NCBI GenBank assembly: GCA_003508835.1
Contig: PUFA01000092.1
Span: 3,224,001 to 3,288,000 of the forward strand
Length of the DNA: 64,000 nucleotides
Direction of reading: 5' to 3'
From: Eonycteris spelaea
Taxonomy: Eukaryota; Chordata; Mammalia; Chiroptera; Pteropodidae
Shown here: one piece after another, positions 24,300 through 35,590 of the stretch
How the letters are laid out: each line of letters starts with the position of its first letter
Position numbering within the stretch: the stretch's first letter is position 1
Made by a program: the position numbers and the translations under genes
Notes under the pieces: model-generated
Told to the model about the DNA's origin: nothing
Database searches by the model: none
The model's input: only the letters and a program-made list of their open reading frames with translations

Positions 24300-24660
24300 A
24301 CCACTGGAGCTAGTTTTAAATTTTCTTGATCAGCCAATGACAATGCACTTCAGTAAACATGGTTATGCAAGCCAACCAAAGAGCAAAAGCCCTTCACTTC
24401 TGAAAAGCAGCCCATCAAGAGACTCGTTTCAAAGAAAATGCTTCTGAGTGCTAGCCAATCAACAACAGTCTTATCCAAAAACCATGCATCACAGTAATGC
24501 AGTAATGTTCATTCATTCATGTCTCTGAACTTCAGTGAAGTTAATCACTGAACTTCCTGCTTCCCAAACATGCTATGTATGATGGGCATTCTACTCTGTT
24601 TAGAGACAGGGCCTGACAAGCACAGCTCCCTCACCTTAAAAAAGCAATAAGTTCAGCTGT
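24300..24660. other. CCAAT-box-rich block, possible old LTR
   Basis: Three spaced CCAAT-type motifs occur in about 130 bp: 'cagccaatgac' near 24332, 'agccaaccaa' near 24370 and 'tagccaatcaac' near 24453. The region is less AT-rich than its flanks, and spaced CCAAT motifs suggest a former LTR or other promoter-bearing repeat. I cannot name a family. Confidence 0.25.
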
Positions 24661-24699
24661 GTGTGTGTGTGTTTCAGATATTGAATGGCAGTTTTACCC

Positions 24700-24825
24700 T
24701 TTACAGGGTAGTGGTTACATGAGTATGTTACACACATACATACACATATATATATATTTGTCAAAACTGCACAAAAATCTGTAATTTTTTGTATATTAAT
24801 TATACCTCAATTTAAAAAAAAAGAG
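24700..24825 (+). mobile_element. Old L1 3' terminal fragment, sense
   Basis: 'gtggttacatgagtatgtta', 'tttgtcaaaactgcac' and 'aattatacctcaatttaaaa' match the 3' terminus of older L1M families (catgggtgt...gtcaaaactcat...attatacctcaataaa). A (CA)/(TA) run interrupts it at 24730-24758. Confidence 0.6.
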
Positions 24826-24829
24826 TACT

Positions 24830-25780
24830 TGGAATAAAACACACAGCTAGAAAGAGGCAGGTGTTCACAGCTGAGATGGAAACTTGGAACCCTTTCCTAT
24901 CTGGCCTCTCCATGCCCACAACAGAAACCTCTAAGGCACCTACCTACATGATCTCACTGTGTTCCACAAAATGAGTTTGAAAAAGGCTGCGATGAACGTG
25001 ATAATAACAACTCAAATAGGCACTAAAAATACAGTTTGAAATTCTTAGGAATGATATTTTGACTAATTAGGAAAGGCTTAAAAAGCATGAACTAAAACAC
25101 AGACAGCAGTGACATGCAAGTGGGAAAAAGGGATCAGAACTAAGCAACCTAAGATTCCTTAGATTATGCAAGAGGAAGGTAAAGATACTGATTAGCTCAT
25201 TAAATTAATCTGCATCTTAAAAAAAAAAAAAGTCAAAGGCAATCACCAAATTAACAACATAAAATGTATTGCTTCCATTCTAACGCAGGAAAAAGAGGAA
25301 AAGATAATATGGTAAATCTGATACAAAAAAAGAAAAGGAGAAAAAAGGACAAAAGAAAATGCATTTCAACGATGTGCTAGAGCCAAGTTACAAAGTCTCT
25401 CAACAGCTCTCAAAAGCTGCTGTGCAAACTCTTCTCCTCTTAACTTCAGTTACTTCATGTTGGTTGCTTAAATTCTTCCATGTTGAAAGTATTTACACCA
25501 GGGAAACAAGCAAAGGCTACAAATTAAGGCTTTTGTTTCAGAGAGTCCGTTTTCAAACATTTACCAGTATATCTCCATGCAAAGTAAGTAGAAACACAAC
25601 TATCAATACTAAAAATTACAACAAGAATGTGGCTTAGTAATATTAATATCTAATCAAACGGGCTCTATGCTCCTTCCCCCAAAAAGTATTTCTGAAGTAA
25701 CTAATAATAATAAGGATAAATTCATGTAAGGAGGTAATAATCCTAAACCTGTGTATGGTTAAAAATAAAGTCTTAACATA
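24830..25780. other. Unrecognised intergenic DNA
   Basis: No repeat recognised. A 92-codon plus frame (25359-25637) contains an internal GTAAGT and no family signature. I treat it as non-coding. Confidence 0.35.
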
Positions 25781-25784
25781 TATA

Positions 25785-26745
25785 TAGCAAAAGCAGAGTT
25801 ATAAAAAGAAATGGAAAAATGAGTAGTAGTCAGATCTAGGGATTTTAACACACTTTTTCCAGAAGCTAATAGATTAAGCAAAAATATCATTAAATATATG
25901 AGAAGGTTGTACTACATAAATAAGAAGTATGATCTAATGAACAAACATAGAAGCCAGCAGCCAATAAATATGGAATACAAATTACTTGAAAGCACATCCG
26001 AAGCCTTTATTAAACTACTATAAACAAAGTTTCAAACATCTAAGAATTGTATATAAACACTATTTCATAATTATATTGTTATACAAAAAATAATTAAGAG
26101 AAAAGTTAAAATCATACATTTGGAAGCAAAATAAGTATTTCATGAGTCAGAAACAAAATTTTAATTGATATTTAGGAAATGTTTGAAACTGCACTACAAT
26201 GAAAGAACCATGTTGCAAAACTCAGGGAATACTGTTAATCAGGGGTACTTAGCGAGAAATGCACGGCCTAGAATATGAAATGTTAGAAAATACTCACAAT
26301 AAGCTAAATGCTCATCTCAAAAATTAGAAAAAAAATCAACACTTTAATAGAATTAGAATGGTAGATTTTCTAGGAAAATAAGTAATCCAAATTAACTATA
26401 AAATGGATACAAATATCTTTCAGAATTAAAGAAATCAATCGAGATTCAAGATACACTCACAAAATAAAGAAGTAAAAAGCTTGAAAACAAAAAACCAAAT
26501 TGTCATTATTTGTACTCAGTATGGTAAATTATATAGAAAATTCATGAAACTTTATAGATCATTATTAGAGCTAATAATAGTTTTGATTAAAATCATCAGA
26601 TATAAAGTCATTGTAAAAAAAAGTCAATAGCATCCTACATACCAGCAACAACAATTAAAATGTAAATCTAAAAATATTCCATTTAAAATAGCAAAAAAAC
26701 CTATATAGTACTTAGGAATATAGCTAATAGAGATGTTAATTTTTT
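25785..26745 (+). mobile_element. Old L1 ORF2 fragment, sense
   Basis: Sense ORF2 text spans the endonuclease end to the RT: 'agatctagggattttaacac', 'gaaatcata-like' blocks near 26112, 'ttggaagcaaaataagtatt', 'aataagctaaatgctcatct', 'agaaaattcatgaaacttta', 'cattattagagctaataat' and 'cctatatagtacttaggaat'. Stops are frequent in all frames and parts are missing. Similar text recurs at 31750-32230, which supports the assignment. Confidence 0.6.
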
Positions 26746-26784
26746 CCAGGTTAATCTCTACATTCAGGATAATTCCAATAAAAA

Positions 26785-26850
26785 ATATCCATATATATCC
26801 ATATATATATCATATATCATATATATATCATATATATATCATATATATGT
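26785..26850. repeat. (CATATATAT)n AT-rich low-complexity repeat
   Basis: Imperfect reiteration of 'catatatatat' units, alternating in 8-12 base steps. Self-complementary and probably unstable. Confidence 0.85.
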
Positions 26851-26859
26851 ATGATAAGC

Positions 26860-27724
26860 TGGCAGGGGAAAGGGCTAAGAATAACTAAAATACAATTTTA
26901 CATGGATATAAATTATGATCCTGTTTATGTCAATGTTATACATACATAAATCAATTATACATTTATATACATGTATATGTAGTTTAGTAATACAGACAAA
27001 TATGAGTAAAAGAAACACAGTAAGTATGAGCGCTGATATTACAATATAAGAGAAAGGAAAACAAAATCAGTGAGAATCACAAAGAGGATCTATCTGTAAT
27101 AACTTATTTTCTAGAAAAGCACATATGAAGGAAACAGCAAAAATTAACAATTGTTAGATTTGTTTTCTGGCATGTGGTGTTCATTACATTATAACTTATG
27201 TTTTCTGTTTGCTTAAAAATAGTAAAATTGAAAATGTCTGAATAAGAGGTTAGGAACTGGTGACAGAGATAACTCTTCTAAAGAGTTTAGCTTTAATGAG
27301 ATAGTTGTTAAAGGTCAGCATGAGGGAAAGATTTTTTATAATATGGGAAAGAGCTGAGTATGTTTACATGAAGATAAATTTTTTTTAAAATTTATGATAC
27401 TGGAGAAAGATAACAGATTTGATAGACAGCGCCCTGAACATCAAGTACATTGAGCCTAAAACACAAGTGAAATATGAAAACAGACCACCTCTGTTAAGTA
27501 ACGGGAGGGGAGGCTGAATGTAGGACACTGGCATTACTAGCAAACATGGGTCTGAGGCAAAGTACAACGTAAAAACTTCCTATGTACAGTACAACCATAT
27601 TCTCACTTTTTCTAATTCTAACAAAAGTTAGTTTCGCCAAGCAACAGCTTTTTAGATGAGACAGAAGCAAGGTCCCCAAAGAATAGAATATGGATAGCTT
27701 AGTAATATCGGAAACCACAGATGC
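26860..27724. other. Unrecognised AT-rich DNA
   Basis: Two overlapping minus frames (27385-27567, 27494-27718) show no family signature. Confidence 0.35.
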
Positions 27725-27725
27725 T

Positions 27726-28078
27726 GTCTGTTTTTTTCAATTACAGTTGACATTCCATTTTATTTTATATTAGTTTCAGGTGTACAGAATAGTGGTTAGA
27801 CATTTGTATGATTTACAAAGTGAGCCCTCTCCTTCTCCGATTAGTCTAGTACTCACTTGGCGCTATGCATAGTCATTGCAATGTTATTGACTATATTCCC
27901 TCTGCTGTACTTTATATCCCCATGACTGTTTTTATAACTGGCAATTTGTACTTCTTAATCCCTTCTCCTTTTCACCTAGTCCCCCAACTCTCCTCCCATC
28001 TGGCAACTACCAGTTGTTCTTTGTATCTGTAAGTCTGTTTTCCATGTTGTTTGTTCATTTATTTTGTTCTTTAGATTC
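27726..28078 (-). mobile_element. L1 3' UTR, antisense
   Basis: Antisense L1MA-type 3' UTR text in order: 'caattacagttgacattcca', 'ttagtttcaggtgtacagaa', 'tattgactatattccctctg', 'tctggcaactaccagttgt' and 'gtctgttttccatgttgttt'. It ends at 'ttagattccacgg'. Divergence is moderate. It is truncated at what would be the start of the 3' UTR. Confidence 0.8.
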
Positions 28079-28079
28079 C

Positions 28080-30735
28080 ACGGATGCTGCCTTGATGTTC
28101 AGGGCAGCTGCGGAACTGAGAGTCTGGGCAAAATTGCATCACTAGGGAGCCTACCTTTATCCTTGCTCCATTTTCCCTGATGATTTTATTCTTTCTAGTT
28201 TCCAGCTCTCTCCTATGGGAACTTTGCACAGAGGAGCTAATGACATGCTTCAAGGAACACAAATGATTAGAGGTGCAATTCAGCTGTTCTTTCATAGGCT
28301 ATGGCATTTAAAACTTGCTTTGGATATAAATATTTGTTGAATTAAATTAAATTGCTTATGAAAAGTTTGAACACTTTTGATATTAGCTTATATTTCATAG
28401 GTATTTAAATAAAAAACTTAACAAGATTTTTAACATAGAGACTTAAAGAGGCTTCATCACAGTGGTGGTATATTTTGAATGCATAATTACATTCACTCAC
28501 CTAGAGTGGTTCTGCCAGTTTATTACCTATTACACACAGGAGGTCATTGGTCTGGGTGAAAAAATGACTTGTATTAAAGGTCACTGTCCTCTGTTTCAAA
28601 TGGTATTGTGGTGGGAGATATTTTACTGGGATCAACCTTCAGGCTCATTCTGTGCATAGTGTGGTCAAATTGAGTACATCTGAGGGGCCTTCAAATTCAT
28701 ATTTAGTTTTATGAATTATAGATGGTTTCTGAAAGGGATTCTTGACAACTTTTAATAGATTTATAAGCTATGACAATTGGAATAGGTAATACATAATAAC
28801 ATAGAAGCATTTATTTTTCCTTTTTAACCTTAAAGTAGTGATTACAGGACTATTCTGATTTTGTAACTATCTGAAATATTTAGATTTTTTTGGAAACTGG
28901 GAAATGGTTTTTTATGTATCTATTGAAATATAAATTCTTCAAAGCAAAGAAACAGTTTTTGAAAGTGTGATCAATCCAAGAAGAACCATCTGGATCTTTT
29001 CTGTTAAGATTTGTGTTTGTTCCCAGTAAATTTTAGTTCTATTTTAGTCTTATAGACTGCTCTACCTAGGACCCTATTTAGAATGCAGGGAATTTAGAGT
29101 TTTAATTTGTTTGTGACAAAAAAGGTGTTTGACTGATGGCCTTTGATAATCAGGGTAGAAAAGACTGGCCACACTGAAGAGTAAAACACAAATTGCTTCA
29201 TATAAGAAAACACTACCAAAGCAAAGCCTAACAAGGTGGAAAGTGAATCTAAATCAATCAAGTGCCATGTAAAGCTTAGCTCTGAGGGAGCAGAAAGTAA
29301 CTCCAACTGCCTATGGCTGTAGAGATTACAGTGCACAATACCAGCAAGTCTAAGGAGGCATCACTTACACTGTGGTATGTATCAAGTACACACTCTAGGT
29401 GCATACTTTTACTGCAATTTTTCTAAAAGATAGGTAACAGTCTTTGGAAAAGAACATCTATTTTAATTCTAAACAAAGATTCCATATAGTATTGGTTTGG
29501 GGGTTCCAAACCATTATCTTATCAGTCAATTTCAATCTCCCATTATGCATGTGGGCATGTGAGTGTGTTTCTTTTAAGCTAAATTTTACTAATTTACACA
29601 TAACCTCAAGAAAATTTTTAAAATTAAGTTAAATATCCAAAAAACTAAACTAGTAATGTCATTAACTGTGAGGACACAGCAAATATTTACTCCAAATCAT
29701 ATTTTAAATAGTACTTTAAAAAGCTCCCTGAAATAAGCACTATAGACCTAATTAAATTAAATCTATTTGCATAAGGTAATATTTTGTATCCTTATTTTAG
29801 CTTTCTTCATGTAGAAACCATAGTATACTAGTAAATTTTATTCAGAAAAAAACCACTTTTGTTTAATATCATTTTTCAAAGGGAAAAAAAGAGGTGAATC
29901 ATTTCAACAAAAAAGAAAGTTTTCGAGAATCTCTTACTAGAGTCAGTGAGTTGAAGAAGAATTTGTGCCTAATATTAAAATTACATTTGAAAATGTTACT
30001 TTGCCTCAGTACTAGAAATATCTATAACTCTAAAATTTAATGAAACTAATGATGTATTAGAGAGGGTGGAAAAGCAAACACATCCTCTGTTGTAGTCCAT
30101 TTAGCCTTTAAAGTTACCAGTATCTTTTCAAACTAGTCAAAGCTAAATTGGATTTCTAATAGGCATTTTCTCTTGTTAGCAAAAGTAATTGCTTAGTATT
30201 TCCATTTAAATGTGAAACAAATCAATAACGCAATATAGGCAAGGAAGAAGAATATGTTCACAAAGACTACATACAGATTTTTAAATAATAAAATACAGTC
30301 TTGAGAATCGCATGCATGAGGACCTATGATGTCTGGACATGTGTCTATGGTCATACTCTTGTAGTGATCCTGTTACTGCATTTAGTTCTAGATCTACATC
30401 TGAGATTTCTGGCCCCCAAAGAAACCACATATGCCTGGACCAAAGTTGTATGCATCACTCACTACTCACTTTATATTAGACAAGCTACCCGACCTCTCCA
30501 AGGTGCTCAATGGAAACTGGGAGTTAATAAAACAAAAGCCATACAAAGGATTTTCCCAGAGTGTTTTGTACAGAATACTAACTTCTTGTGGTACAAGTAA
30601 ATGAGTGAAAAATAAGCCCTGGGTTCAATTATGATTATGAAATGTTAGTTTTAACAAGTTTCATAATTCCTGGGCATCTCGAAGACTTCAGTATTCTAAC
30701 ATGAATTTTTAAATTCTAAGAACACAATACATGTG
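28080..30735. other. Unrecognised intergenic DNA
   Basis: No repeat family, RNA gene or coding frame recognised. Short open frames (for example 30301-30600, 99 codons) lack family signatures. Confidence 0.35.
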
Positions 30736-30829
30736 CAGCATTTCCCAAACATACTTGAATATGGAACTTTTGTTTTAACAGAGTCCTTATTGAATCAGAA
30801 TTTCTCAGAGTACACTTTGGGAAATACTG
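30736..30829. mobile_element. Short hAT-type non-autonomous DNA transposon
   Basis: Terminal inverted repeats are visible: CAGCATTTCCCAAA at the left end, and a right end whose reverse complement is CAGTATTTCCCAAA, so 13 of 14 bases match. The 94-bp size and the CAG...CTG ends fit small hAT-Charlie elements. The flanking 8 bases do not match as a target duplication, as expected for an old copy. Family not named. Confidence 0.6.
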
Positions 30830-31495
30830 TTGCAAATAATGTCTCTTACACATTTGAGAAGAGCAAAGCCTATGGAATTAAGAACTCTTAGTTTTATAAG
30901 ATGGAATTTTTTTCTCTCTCAAACTGTGGAGCAAAAATGCATGTATACAATCATCACTTAACCTGTAGTTAGTAGCAAAAGTCCAAAAGAGAACATACAA
31001 GATAGAAGATTTAAGTCAGATCATCCCTGAGGAATCAAGGAACAAAGCAAGCTGTTGAATTTGTTATTCTAAAATAACATTGCATCAAAAGCCCAAGCAT
31101 CTTAGAATTATGATTACTACTGTGATTTACTAGCAAAGAACCTAAATAATATTGAAACACAAATATCTTGGAGATATGGCCAATCCCTAAATGCACCAGT
31201 AGCTGAAGCAAAATAAAATCAGGCTATAATCCAGTTTATGAGGTTAAACTTATATAGTTTGATTATCAATCCATAAAGAGCAAAGGTCGAGTTAATATGG
31301 TCTACTTATACAGAAATAAGCACCAGTGAGGGACAACCAGCTCTGGTGGTATGAAGAGGTTAGCAAATCCTCCCCATCCCACTTCCCCAAAATATAAAAC
31401 TACAAAAAATTATCAAAGTAATTTCAGGGATTTAAAAACAGATCAAAACAAGCCACGATTTAAGAAGTATTTGTGTAGGAAAAGGTAATAGAACT
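30830..31495. other. Unrecognised intergenic DNA
   Basis: AT-rich with no recognised feature. Confidence 0.35.
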
Positions 31496-31499
31496 CCAA

Positions 31500-33115
31500 C
31501 TAAGGACAGTGGGAGTCAGGGAGTGGGGGAAGACGGTGGACTAGGTAAAAGCAGGGTTCACTTTCTCCCAGGTCCACATTGAAATTACAACCAAATTAAA
31601 AAGTAATCAATGTGTAGAATCACCTGAAGTCCAGCTGATCATAAAACGTATGTCTGATAATATAAAGAAGGAGCCCCATCGAAACCAGTAGGAAGGACAG
31701 TGGGAGTCGGAAGCCTTCTTACCTAGAGCTCCTTCCACCGTCTAGGATAGGCCATGCTCTAAGTCAAAAGACAAATTTTGATACATCAAAAAAGATTGAA
31801 GTAATACAAAATCTGTTCTCTGACCATAATGGAAGTAATTTAGAAATCAAAAGTAGACATAAACAAAAATGAAACCAGTAAAATAACTGGAAATTAAATA
31901 ACATACTTCTAAATAATCATGAGTCAAGACAAAATCAAAATGGAATTAGAAAATATTTTAAACTGAATAAAAATTAAAATTCAGCATATAAAATGTATGG
32001 GATGAAGCAAAAATAAGGCTTACATGGGGAGTTACAGCTTTAAATACCTATATTAAGAAAGATCTAAAATCAATAATTAAAGCTTTCACTTCAGGTAACT
32101 AGGGGGGAAAAGCAAATAAAACATAAAATAGAGGAAAGATAATAGGAAAAGTTAGAGAAATAAAATAAAATAGGAAAACAGCTGGGATAATGAGTGAAAT
32201 CAAAAGTTGGTTTCATGATATGATAAAACAAGGTATGACATTAGGGAATTACAAATTAAAACAATGATGAAATACCATTGAACACCTATTATAATGGCTA
32301 AAACCAAAAATAACGACAACAACAAACAACAAATCACTGGTAATCTCAAATACTATGTTGTGGAGCAACAGGAACTCTCACTTATTTCTGAGAATGCAAA
32401 ATGTCACTTTGCATTTCACTCTGCATCCCCTTCTGTAAGGTACTTCAGTAGTTTTTTACAAAGCTAAAAAATAGTCTTACCATATGGTTTAGCAACTCTT
32501 ACCTATTTACCCAACTGAGTTAAAAATTTGTCTTTATAAAAGCCTACACATACATTTATTGCAGCTTTATTCATAATTGCCCAAAAATTGGAAGTAACCT
32601 AGAAACCTTTTGATCGGTGAATGAATAATAAAGTCCTAGCACATCCATATAATAGAATATTATCATAAATATAAAGACATGAGCTATCAAACCGCACACA
32701 AAAAAAAAGACACAGAATTTTAAATACACATTGTTAAGTGAACAAAGTCAGTCTGAAAATTCTAAAGTATGGTTTCAATGCATGACATGCTAGAAAGGAC
32801 AAATGTGTAAAATTATTTTTTATGATACTCCTATGGCATATACATTATGTTTTTGTCAAAAACTATAGAACTGTACAACACAAAGGGCGAACCTCAATGT
32901 AAACTATGGACTTTAGCTAATAATTATGTATCAATCAGTTCACTATAAGAAATGCACCATACTATGGCAAGATGTTAATAAAAGAAATGTGAGTGAAGGA
33001 TCATGGGAGTAAATGAGAACTCTGTATTTATTTGCTCAATTTTTTTCCCCCTGTAAATCTCTTAAGTGCTCTAAAAATTAAAGTCTTAAATTAAATTTAA
33101 ACAACAACAAAAAAA
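31500..33115 (+). mobile_element. Old L1ME-type element, sense, with internal deletions
   Basis: The left end has L1 5' UTR-like text ('gtggactaggtaaaagcagg', 'caggtccacattgaaattac'). ORF2 endonuclease-end text follows ('gttctctgaccataatggaa', 'ttggtttcatgat'), then C-terminal ORF2 text ('ccattgaacacctattataa', 'ttattgcagctttattcata') and an L1ME 3' UTR ('tgtaaactatggactttagc', 'aatgcaccatactatggcaa'). It ends in an A/C-rich tail at 33098-33115. Large parts of the standard L1 are missing between 31700 and 32260. The A-rich end served as the landing site of the 5S-SINE. Confidence 0.75.
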
Positions 33116-33127
33116 GCACTGGATTCT
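33116..33127. repeat. Left target-site duplication of the 5S-SINE
   Basis: GCACTGGATTCT, repeated exactly at 33339-33350 and preceded by an A-run on both sides, as expected for L1-mediated insertion. Confidence 0.9.
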
Positions 33128-33241
33128 GTCTTTGGCCATGCTACCCTGAACAAGCCTGATCCCATCTGATCTTGGAAGCTAAGCAGGCCTGGTTAGTACT
33201 TGGATGGGAGACCACCTAGGAAGACCAGGTGCTGTAGGTGT
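33128..33241 (+). pseudogene. 5S rRNA-derived sequence (SINE head)
   Basis: Covers 5S rRNA from its first base (gtct) to the last helix, minus six bases. The substitutions and deletion mean it cannot make a normal 5S rRNA. It is the promoter-bearing head of the SINE entry. Confidence 0.9.
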
Positions 33242-33337
33242 AAAAAATAAAAAAATAATAAAAAAAATTAAGAGATAGACTGAGAAAGTCCTTGCAATCT
33301 GTGAGTTAAACCAAGAGTTGCCCCACTTAAAAAAAAA
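33128..33337 (+). mobile_element. 5S-rRNA-derived SINE with extended 3' module
   Basis: The head (33128-33241) is a 5S rRNA copy: 'ggaagctaagcag' (box A region), 'cctggttagtacttggatgg' (intermediate element and box C) and 'gtgctgtagg'. Against mammalian 5S it has about 14-17 substitutions, many at former CpGs, and a 6-base deletion after 33186 between box A and the intermediate element. An A-rich linker (33242-33268) follows, then about 58 bp of other sequence and a 3' A-run. There is no internal TTTT pol III terminator, so the pol III transcript could span the whole unit. The exact 12-bp flanking repeat proves mobilisation as one piece. 5S-derived SINEs are known from fruit bats, and this is probably one. 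A 5S retro-pseudogene with 3' transduction is the alternative. Confidence 0.85.
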
Positions 33338-33338
33338 T

Positions 33339-33350
33339 GCACTGGATTCT
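33339..33350. repeat. Right target-site duplication of the 5S-SINE
   Basis: Exact copy of 33116-33127. Confidence 0.9.
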
Positions 33351-33879
33351 CCTTCTAGCACCAGCAAAAAAAGATTACAGATTATTATCAAGTAAATTTT
33401 ATCTCAGAAACGATGCAAGGTTAGTTGAAAGGAATTGGACAATGACATGAATACAGCTCCTAAAATTTGCAGAGCATTTTTTTCCCTCCCACTATGTTCA
33501 GTGGCCTGACCTGCCAATTCCAGCAACCTTAGCAGCTCCAAATTACGATCTATCTTTCTACTACCCAGATTCTATTTCTTTCATCCATTGAGACCAATTC
33601 TCTCTGGGATTCATTTCCCCAAATCATGGTTTGAAAACTATCTGCAGGAAGAATCCAGCTCCACTTGTGTGCTTCCCCTTTCTGTAGTTTTTGAGTCATT
33701 GGCCGGAATTATTTAATCCCTTAATTAGTTGCTCCTTATATTCTAAATAATTTTATAGTTGTTTAAAGCAAAAGTACAATACTGATATTAGCCACTCCCT
33801 CATGACCCAAATCCAGATGTCCCTATAAAAGCATTTTTATAAGATCATTGTTTCTGCCAAGTTAATAACAGACTGGATT
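33351..33879. other. Unrecognised intergenic DNA
   Basis: No repeat or gene recognised. Confidence 0.35.
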
Positions 33880-34190
33880 GAATCTACTGAACTGAGAGAG
33901 ATAAATAGAGCTATGTTGCAATTGTCCAGGCTGGATTTGATAGCTTTGTCTAACATAATGGTGATATTGCAGGAGAAAAACAAACATCTGTGAAATATGC
34001 AGGAGATAATATTGACAGCATTTGGTATTTGACAGCATAAGACAATGAAAAAGAGGAGGGGGCATTACAGAATGACAGTTTTCTGGCTCTGGCTACATGA
34101 TGGATGGCAATATTTTTCCTAATGGTCATAGCAAATTTGAGATTCATGCGAGATATCCAAGTAGAAATGATGAAAAAAAGAGCAGATTTA
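33880..34190 (-). mobile_element. LINE-2 (L2) fragment, antisense, copy 1
   Basis: Antisense L2 order: 'atgttgcaattgtccaggct' (33913-33932), 'ataatggtgatattgcagga', 'ggatggcaatatttttccta' and 'gagatatccaagtagaaatg' (34149-34168). This is the region around and upstream of the L2 C-terminal ORF, strongly decayed. Confidence 0.6.
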
Positions 34191-34539
34191 CAATAACAAC
34201 AGTGAGAATTTCTTTACCTTTCCCTCTAAGAATGCCATTTACAGTGCAGTTGGTTTATTCATTCTGCATTTAGTGAGCGCCATGAGGGTGTTCTATAAAT
34301 AAGCCCATGTCTCGTTATTCTTTTTTCTGCAAATCTGGCATAAATGGAACATGTCTGAACCAAGACAATAAAGGTAGGAGTAGTGGTAGGGGAAGATACA
34401 AAAGAGGTTAAAAAGGCAGAGTCCATTAAAATTAGTAATGAATAATATGTTAAAAAGAACTAGGAGAAAACAAGGAGAGTAAAACAATTCCTCAATTTAC
34501 AACAGAGGCATCTGGATCAATGTTGGGAGCATTGATCAA

Positions 34540-34735
34540 AATGCAAATTATATGAGGAGAAACAGTTTGGAGAATGTAACGAGTTTCGTTTTAGATATGT
34601 GGAATGTGTAAGATACCCAGGTGAAGATGAAAAATATGCAGTCAGATGTACTGGCCTGAAGTCTATAAAGGCAAGCAGAGCTACAGACACAGAATCAAAA
34701 GTCAATGTGTATGATGGTCCATAGATGTGGACAAT
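34540..34735 (-). mobile_element. LINE-2 (L2) fragment, antisense, copy 2
   Basis: 'cgagtttcgttttagatatg', 'gtaagatacccaggtgaaga' and 'atatgcagtcagatgtactg' follow the same antisense L2 segment already seen near 34120-34170, so this is a second copy of the same L2 part in the same orientation. Confidence 0.55.
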
Positions 34736-34770
34736 ACAAATCAAGTATGAGGTTTAAACAGAGAACTCTT

Positions 34771-34818
34771 GTGTATGTGTGTGTATGTATGTATGTGTAT
34801 GTGTTGTATATATATATG
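34771..34818. repeat. (GTAT)n/(TA)n simple repeat
   Basis: Mixed GTGT, GTAT and TATA units just left of a short L1 end. Confidence 0.85.
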
Positions 34819-34889
34819 ACATATTGTTAAATTGTATACTTGAAATTTATTTATCAGTGTCACCCTATAATTTTCATTTAAAAAAAAAT
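34819..34889 (+). mobile_element. Very short L1 3' end, sense, bat-type
   Basis: 'attgtatacttgaaatttat' then 'ttatcagtgtcaccctataa' and an A-run resemble the end of the L1 at 8480-8550 (acgcttgaaacc...accaatgtcacc...aataaa). About 70 bp. Confidence 0.6.
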
Positions 34890-35549
34890 GAAGTATTAGG
34901 TGTAGAAAAGACCAAGAGCTCACTGAAAATCATTGAAAGTGCTAAAGAATGAGTAGATAGAAATGGAATAGGAAAAAAAAAAGAGTATTGTATCTCATTA
35001 ATTTAGTTTTTTTTTTATAATTAGTGATTTCTTTTTCTTTTTGCTGCTATGCAAAAAGTAAGTTTTCAGATTATACCTTTGGTGGAGAAAAGAAAATTTT
35101 ATGAGCCAAATTCTTTCATTTTATCTTTTTAAAATTCTTTAAAATTAGGAAACAGTGTTTATAAAAGCACTTACACACTTTATGTTGTTTCTGCATCACT
35201 GAAAGAAGAAAATTGTTTTGGCTAAGATATCAGAAACTACAGAAAACATTCTGTGCATGACTATAATACTGAACTTTGGAAACAGATACTACTGAGTAGA
35301 ATTCTTTTGCTTGAAATTTAACATCACAAAATGAAGCTTTTCAAAGTCTTTGACATGTTCCCTTTGCCAATGAAATTAGTAGTTTTATATTTTACCCTAC
35401 CAATATAGAATTTATCATTATATTTTTGAAACATATATATGTTCAAAAACCACCTATCTCAAAGGGCTCTTTTTTTACTTAGAACAAAGCCTTCCATAAT
35501 CACTTTAGCCCCACTCTGAAATCACTCATTATCCAGTTCTTCAAGCACA

Positions 35550-35590
35550 ACACACACACATACACACACACACGCACACGCACACACACA
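35550..35590. repeat. (CA)n microsatellite, interrupted
   Basis: CA units with TA and CGCA interruptions. Confidence 0.9.

Noticed and set aside
25359..25637. 92-codon open frame with an internal GTAAGT
   Set aside because: No acceptor in a matching position, no recognisable domain, and the length fits chance in AT-rich DNA.
33128..33241. Functional 5S rRNA gene
   Set aside because: A 6-base deletion, more than a dozen substitutions, lack of a T-run terminator and flanking target duplications show a retroposed SINE head.
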